Shown piece after piece: positions 61,235-64,000 of a stretch of DNA of 64,000 bases (position 1 is the first letter of the stretch; each line of letters starts with the position of its first letter). The translations under genes were made by a program, and so were the position numbers. The DNA comes from Eledone cirrhosa (lineage: Eukaryota > Mollusca > Cephalopoda > Octopoda > Eledonidae): NCBI GenBank assembly GCA_964016885.1, contig OZ024741.1, positions 415,103,081-415,167,080 of the forward strand. Reading direction: 5' to 3'. Under the pieces are notes generated by a model. The model worked only from the letters and a program-made list of their open reading frames with translations. It was not told the DNA's origin and ran no database searches.

Positions 61235-64000
61235 TTCAAACCAGCCGTATCTGCCCAGAATTCCCTCACCTCTTTCTTTTTAAACCAGCTGTATCTGACC
61301 ACAATTCTCTCACTTCTTTCTGTTCAAACCAGCTGTATCTGGTCAGAATTCTCTCACTTATTTCCGTTTAAACCAGCTGTATCTCGCCAGATTTCTCTCA
61401 CTTCTTTTTATTCAAACCAGCTGTATCTGCCCAGAATTCCTTCTCCTCTTTCTGTTCAAACCAGCTGTATCTGACCAGAATTCCCTCTCCTCTTTCTGTT
61501 TAAACCATCTGTATCTGCCCAGAATTCTGTCACTTCTTTCTGTTCAAACCAGCTGTATCTGCCCAGAATTCCCTCACCTCTTTCTGTTTAAACCTTCTGT
61601 ATATGCCCAGAATGTTCTCACCTCTTTCTGTTCAAAGCAGCTGTATCTGCCCAGAATTCCCTCACTTCTTTCTGTTCAAACCAGCTGTATCTGCCCAGAA
61701 TTCCCTCACCTCTTTCTGTTCAAACCAGCTGTATCTGGCCAGAATTCCCTTACCTCTTTCCGTTCAAATCATCTGTATCTGACCAGAATTCTCTCACTTC
61801 ATTCTGTTCAAACCAGCTGTATCTGACCAGAATTCTCTCACCTCTTTCTGTTCAAACCAGCTGTATCTGCCCAGAATTCCCTCACTTCTTTCTGTTCAAA
61901 CCAGCTGTATCTGCCCAGAAATCCCTCACCTCTTTCTGTTCAAACCAGCTGTATCTGCCCAGAATTCTCTCACCTCATTCTGTTCAAACCAGCTGTATCT
62001 GCCCAGAATTCCCTCACCTCTTTCTTTTCAAACCAGCTGTATCTGACCAGAATTCTCTCACTTCTTTCTGTTAAAACCAGCTGTATCTGGCCAGAATTCT
62101 CTCACTTCTTTCTGTTCAAACCAGCTGTATCTGACCAGAATTCTCTCACCTCTTTCTGTTCAAACCAGCTGTATCTGCCCAGAATTCTCTCACCTCTTTC
62201 TATTCAAACCAGCTGTATCTGGCCAGAATTCTCTCACTTCTTTCTGTTTAAACCAGCTGTATCTGGCCAGAATTCTCTCACCTCTTTCTGTTCAAACCAG
62301 CCGTATCTGCCCAGAATTCCCTCACCTCATTCTGTTCAAACCATCTGTATCTGACCAGAATTCCCTCTCCTCTTTCTGTTTAAACCATCTGTATCTGCCC
62401 AGAATTCTGTCACTTCTTTCTGTTCAAACCAGCTGTATCTGCCCAGAATTCCCTCACCTCTTTCTGTTTACACCTTCTGTATATGCCCAGAATTTTCTCA
62501 CCTCTTTCTGTTCAAAGCAGCTGTATCTGCCCAGAATTCCCTCACTTCTTCCTGTTGAAACCAGCTGTATCTGCCCAGAATTCCCTCACCTCTTTCTGTT
62601 CAAACCAGCTGTATCTGGCCAGAATTCCCTCACCTCTTTCTGTTCAAATCATCTGTATCTGCCCAGAATTCTCTCACTTCTTTCTGTTCAAACCAGCGAT
62701 ATCTGCCCAGAATTCCCTCACCTCTTTCTGTTCAAACCAGCTGTATCTGACCAGAATTCTCTCACTTCATTCTGTTCAAACCAGCTGTATCTGACCAGAA
62801 TTCTCTCACCTCTTTCTTTTCAAACCAGCTGTATCTGCCCAGAATTCTCTCACCTGTTTCTGTTCAAATCAGCTGCATCTGGTCAGAATTCTCTCACTTC
62901 TTTCTGTTTAAACCAGCTGTATCTGGTCAGAATTCTCTCACTTCTTTCTGTTCAAACCAGCTGTATCTGACCAGAATTCCCTCACCTCTTTCTGTTCAAA
63001 CCAGCTGTTTCTGCCCAGAATTCCCTAACTTCTTTCTGTTCAAACCAGCTGTATCTGCCCAGACTTCCCTCACCTCTTTCTGTTCACAACAGCTGTATCT
63101 GCCCAGAATTCCCTCACTTCTTTCTGTTCAAACCAGCTGTATCTGCCCAGAATTCTCTCACCTGTTTATGTTCAAACCAGCTGTATCTGGTCAGAATTCT
63201 CTCACTTCTTTCTGTTTAAACCAGCTGTATCTGGCCAGAATTCTCTCAATTTATTTCTGTTCACACCAGCTGTATCTGACCAGAATTCCCTCACCTCTTT
63301 CTGTTCAAACCAGCTGTATCTGACCAGAATTCTCTCACTTCTTTCTGTTCAAACCAGCTGTATCTGCCCAGAATTCCCTCACCTCTTTCTGTTTAAACCA
63401 GCCGTATCTGCCCAGAATTCTCTTACCTCTTTCTGTTCAAACCAGCTGTATCTGCCCAGAATTCCCTCACCTCTTTCTGTTCAAACCAGCTGTATCTGAC
63501 CAGAATTCTCTCACCTGTTTCTGTTCAAACCAGCTTTATCTGGCCAGAATTTTCTCACTTCTTTCTGTTCAAACCAGCTGTGTCTGACCAGAATTCTCTC
63601 ACTTCTTTCTGTTCAAACCATCTGTATCTGACCAGAAGTCCCTCTCCTCTTTCTGTTTAAACCATCTGTATCTGCCCAGAATTCTGTCACTTCTTTCTGT
63701 TCAAACCAGCTGTATCTGACCAGAATTCTCTCACTTCATTCTGTTCAACCCAGCTGTATCTGACCAGAATTCTCTCACCTCTTTCTGTTCAAACCAGCTG
63801 TATCTGCCCAGAATTTCCTCACTTATTTCTGTTCAAACCAGCTGTATCTGCCCAGAAATCCCTCACCTCTTTCTGTTTAAACCAGCTGTATCTGGCCAGA
63901 ATTCCTTCACTTCTTTCTGTTTAAACCTTCTGTATATGCCCACAATTTTCTCACCTCTTTCTGTTCAAACCAGCTGTATCTGACCAGAATTCTCTCACCT
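61205..64000 (+). repeat. Super-HOR segment E5, cut by the window edge
   Basis: E5 follows the order seen after the CTGTCCAG markers at 38626 and 49672: TATATGCCCAGAATGTTC near 61603, AAATCATCTG (with one monomer lost after it near 61775), TATATGCCCAGAATTTTC at 62483, the 45-bp monomer at 63247, AGAAGTCCC near 63637, CTTATTTCTG and TATATGCCCACAATTTTC near 63937. By analogy with 52440-52663 the next GTGTCTGCCC marker would lie shortly after the window end, so the array continues. Confidence 0.85.

Larger units (their letters stand above)
1..64000 (+). repeat. 44-bp tandem satellite array filling the window
   Basis: The window consists of head-to-tail copies of a 44-bp monomer, about 1,450 in all. 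Read from the GAATTC, the monomer has GAATTCYCTCAC, then YTCTTTCTG, then TTCAAACCAG, then CTGTATCTG, then a variable position before CC (CCC, ACC, GCC, GTC or rarely TCC). Period is directly visible: the opening CCTCTTTCTG at position 1 recurs at 45. Variation is concentrated at the N before CC, the Y after GAATT, the Y of CACYTC, and TTCAAA versus TTTAAA. All monomers have the same orientation and no non-satellite insertion was found. By hand count the consensus is about 45% G+C, has no CpG, and the plus strand is about two thirds pyrimidine with C far above G. This is seen directly. That it is eukaryotic heterochromatin (centromeric, pericentromeric or subtelomeric) is inference. I cannot assign it to a named satellite family. 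Confidence 0.98.
30925..64000 (+). repeat. Domain E: super-HOR of about 8.1 kb
   Basis: ATCTGTCCAG markers at 30925, 38626, 49672, 57771 and 61205 are spaced 7,701, 11,046, 8,099 and 3,434 bp. Independent markers give the same large periods. GTGTCTGCCC at 44521 and 47469 recurs at 52663 and 55611 (8,142 bp each). CTGCCCGAATTCC (a 43-bp monomer) near 35330 recurs 11,002, 8,142 and 3,390 bp later. The basic super-unit is about 185 monomers and holds two GTGTCTGCCC-led sub-HORs of 64-67 monomers plus a third section. The 11.0-kb copy is explained by inserted 793- and 2,024-bp duplications, the 3.4-kb spacing by a third duplication. The array runs off the right edge. No gene is seen. Confidence 0.92.

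Noticed and set aside
1..64000. CRISPR array (regular short direct repeats)
   Set aside because: The 44-bp repeats abut directly with no unique spacers, no leader and no cas genes.
1..64000. Telomeric or simple-sequence repeat
   Set aside because: The unit is 44 bp of complex sequence, with no TTAGGG-like or other short telomeric motif.
1..64000. CENP-B box that would support an alpha-satellite-like centromere
   Set aside because: The consensus has no CpG and I found no TTCG...CGGG arrangement in any variant. A centromeric role therefore rests only on array structure.
1..64000. Transposable elements, LTRs, tRNA or rRNA genes inside the array
   Set aside because: Marker spacing is accounted for by whole monomers plus known 43/45-bp variants, leaving no room for inserted non-satellite sequence, and none was seen.
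1..64000. Hairpin potential from CTGTTCAAACCAG
   Set aside because: The dyad has two mismatched positions and a stem interrupted after three pairs, so it is not convincing as a structured element.

Overview
The whole 64 kb window is one uninterrupted tandem satellite array. I found no gene, RNA gene, transposon or unique-sequence island in it. The basic unit is 44 bp and always reads the same way: an EcoRI-type GAATTC, a YCTCACYTC segment, TTTCTGTTCAAACCAG, a CAGCTG overlapping the end of that, then TATCTG followed by a variable N-CC. About 1,450 units fit in the window, with no inversion seen. Both ends of the window lie inside the array, so its true edges are outside.

The organism cannot be named from this sequence. 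A long, ordered satellite array with higher-order repeats (HORs), no coding capacity and few CpG dinucleotides points to a eukaryotic nuclear genome, probably centromeric, pericentromeric or subtelomeric heterochromatin, in a long-read assembly. I do not recognise the 44-bp monomer as a named satellite family.

The interest lies in the higher-order structure. Diagnostic monomer variants recur at fixed long distances, so the array divides into domains with different HOR lengths. Domain A (1-7460) has a 68-monomer HOR (2,993 bp) and a 63-monomer deletion derivative. Domain B (7461-12526) has 53- and 40-monomer units. Domain C (12527-22870) has a 70-monomer HOR (3,081 bp) with a nested 1,057-bp duplication in its last copy. 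Domain D (23441-30924) has 83- and 87-monomer units. Domain E (30925-64000) has a super-HOR of about 8.1 kb (about 185 monomers). Each super-HOR holds two related sub-HORs of about 64-67 monomers, and it is further altered by 793-bp, 2,024-bp and about 3,390-bp tandem duplications.

Nearly all length changes are whole numbers of 44-bp monomers. The leftover 1-5 bp is explained by a few heritable 43- and 45-bp variant monomers. That is the expected mark of in-register unequal exchange, and it lets the order of duplication events be read.

Open reading frames are present, the longest 427 codons, but they follow from monomer composition and are not supported as genes. Three monomers make 132 bp, or 44 codons. 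Most plus-strand monomers contain no stop in any frame, while every minus-strand monomer contains TGA.
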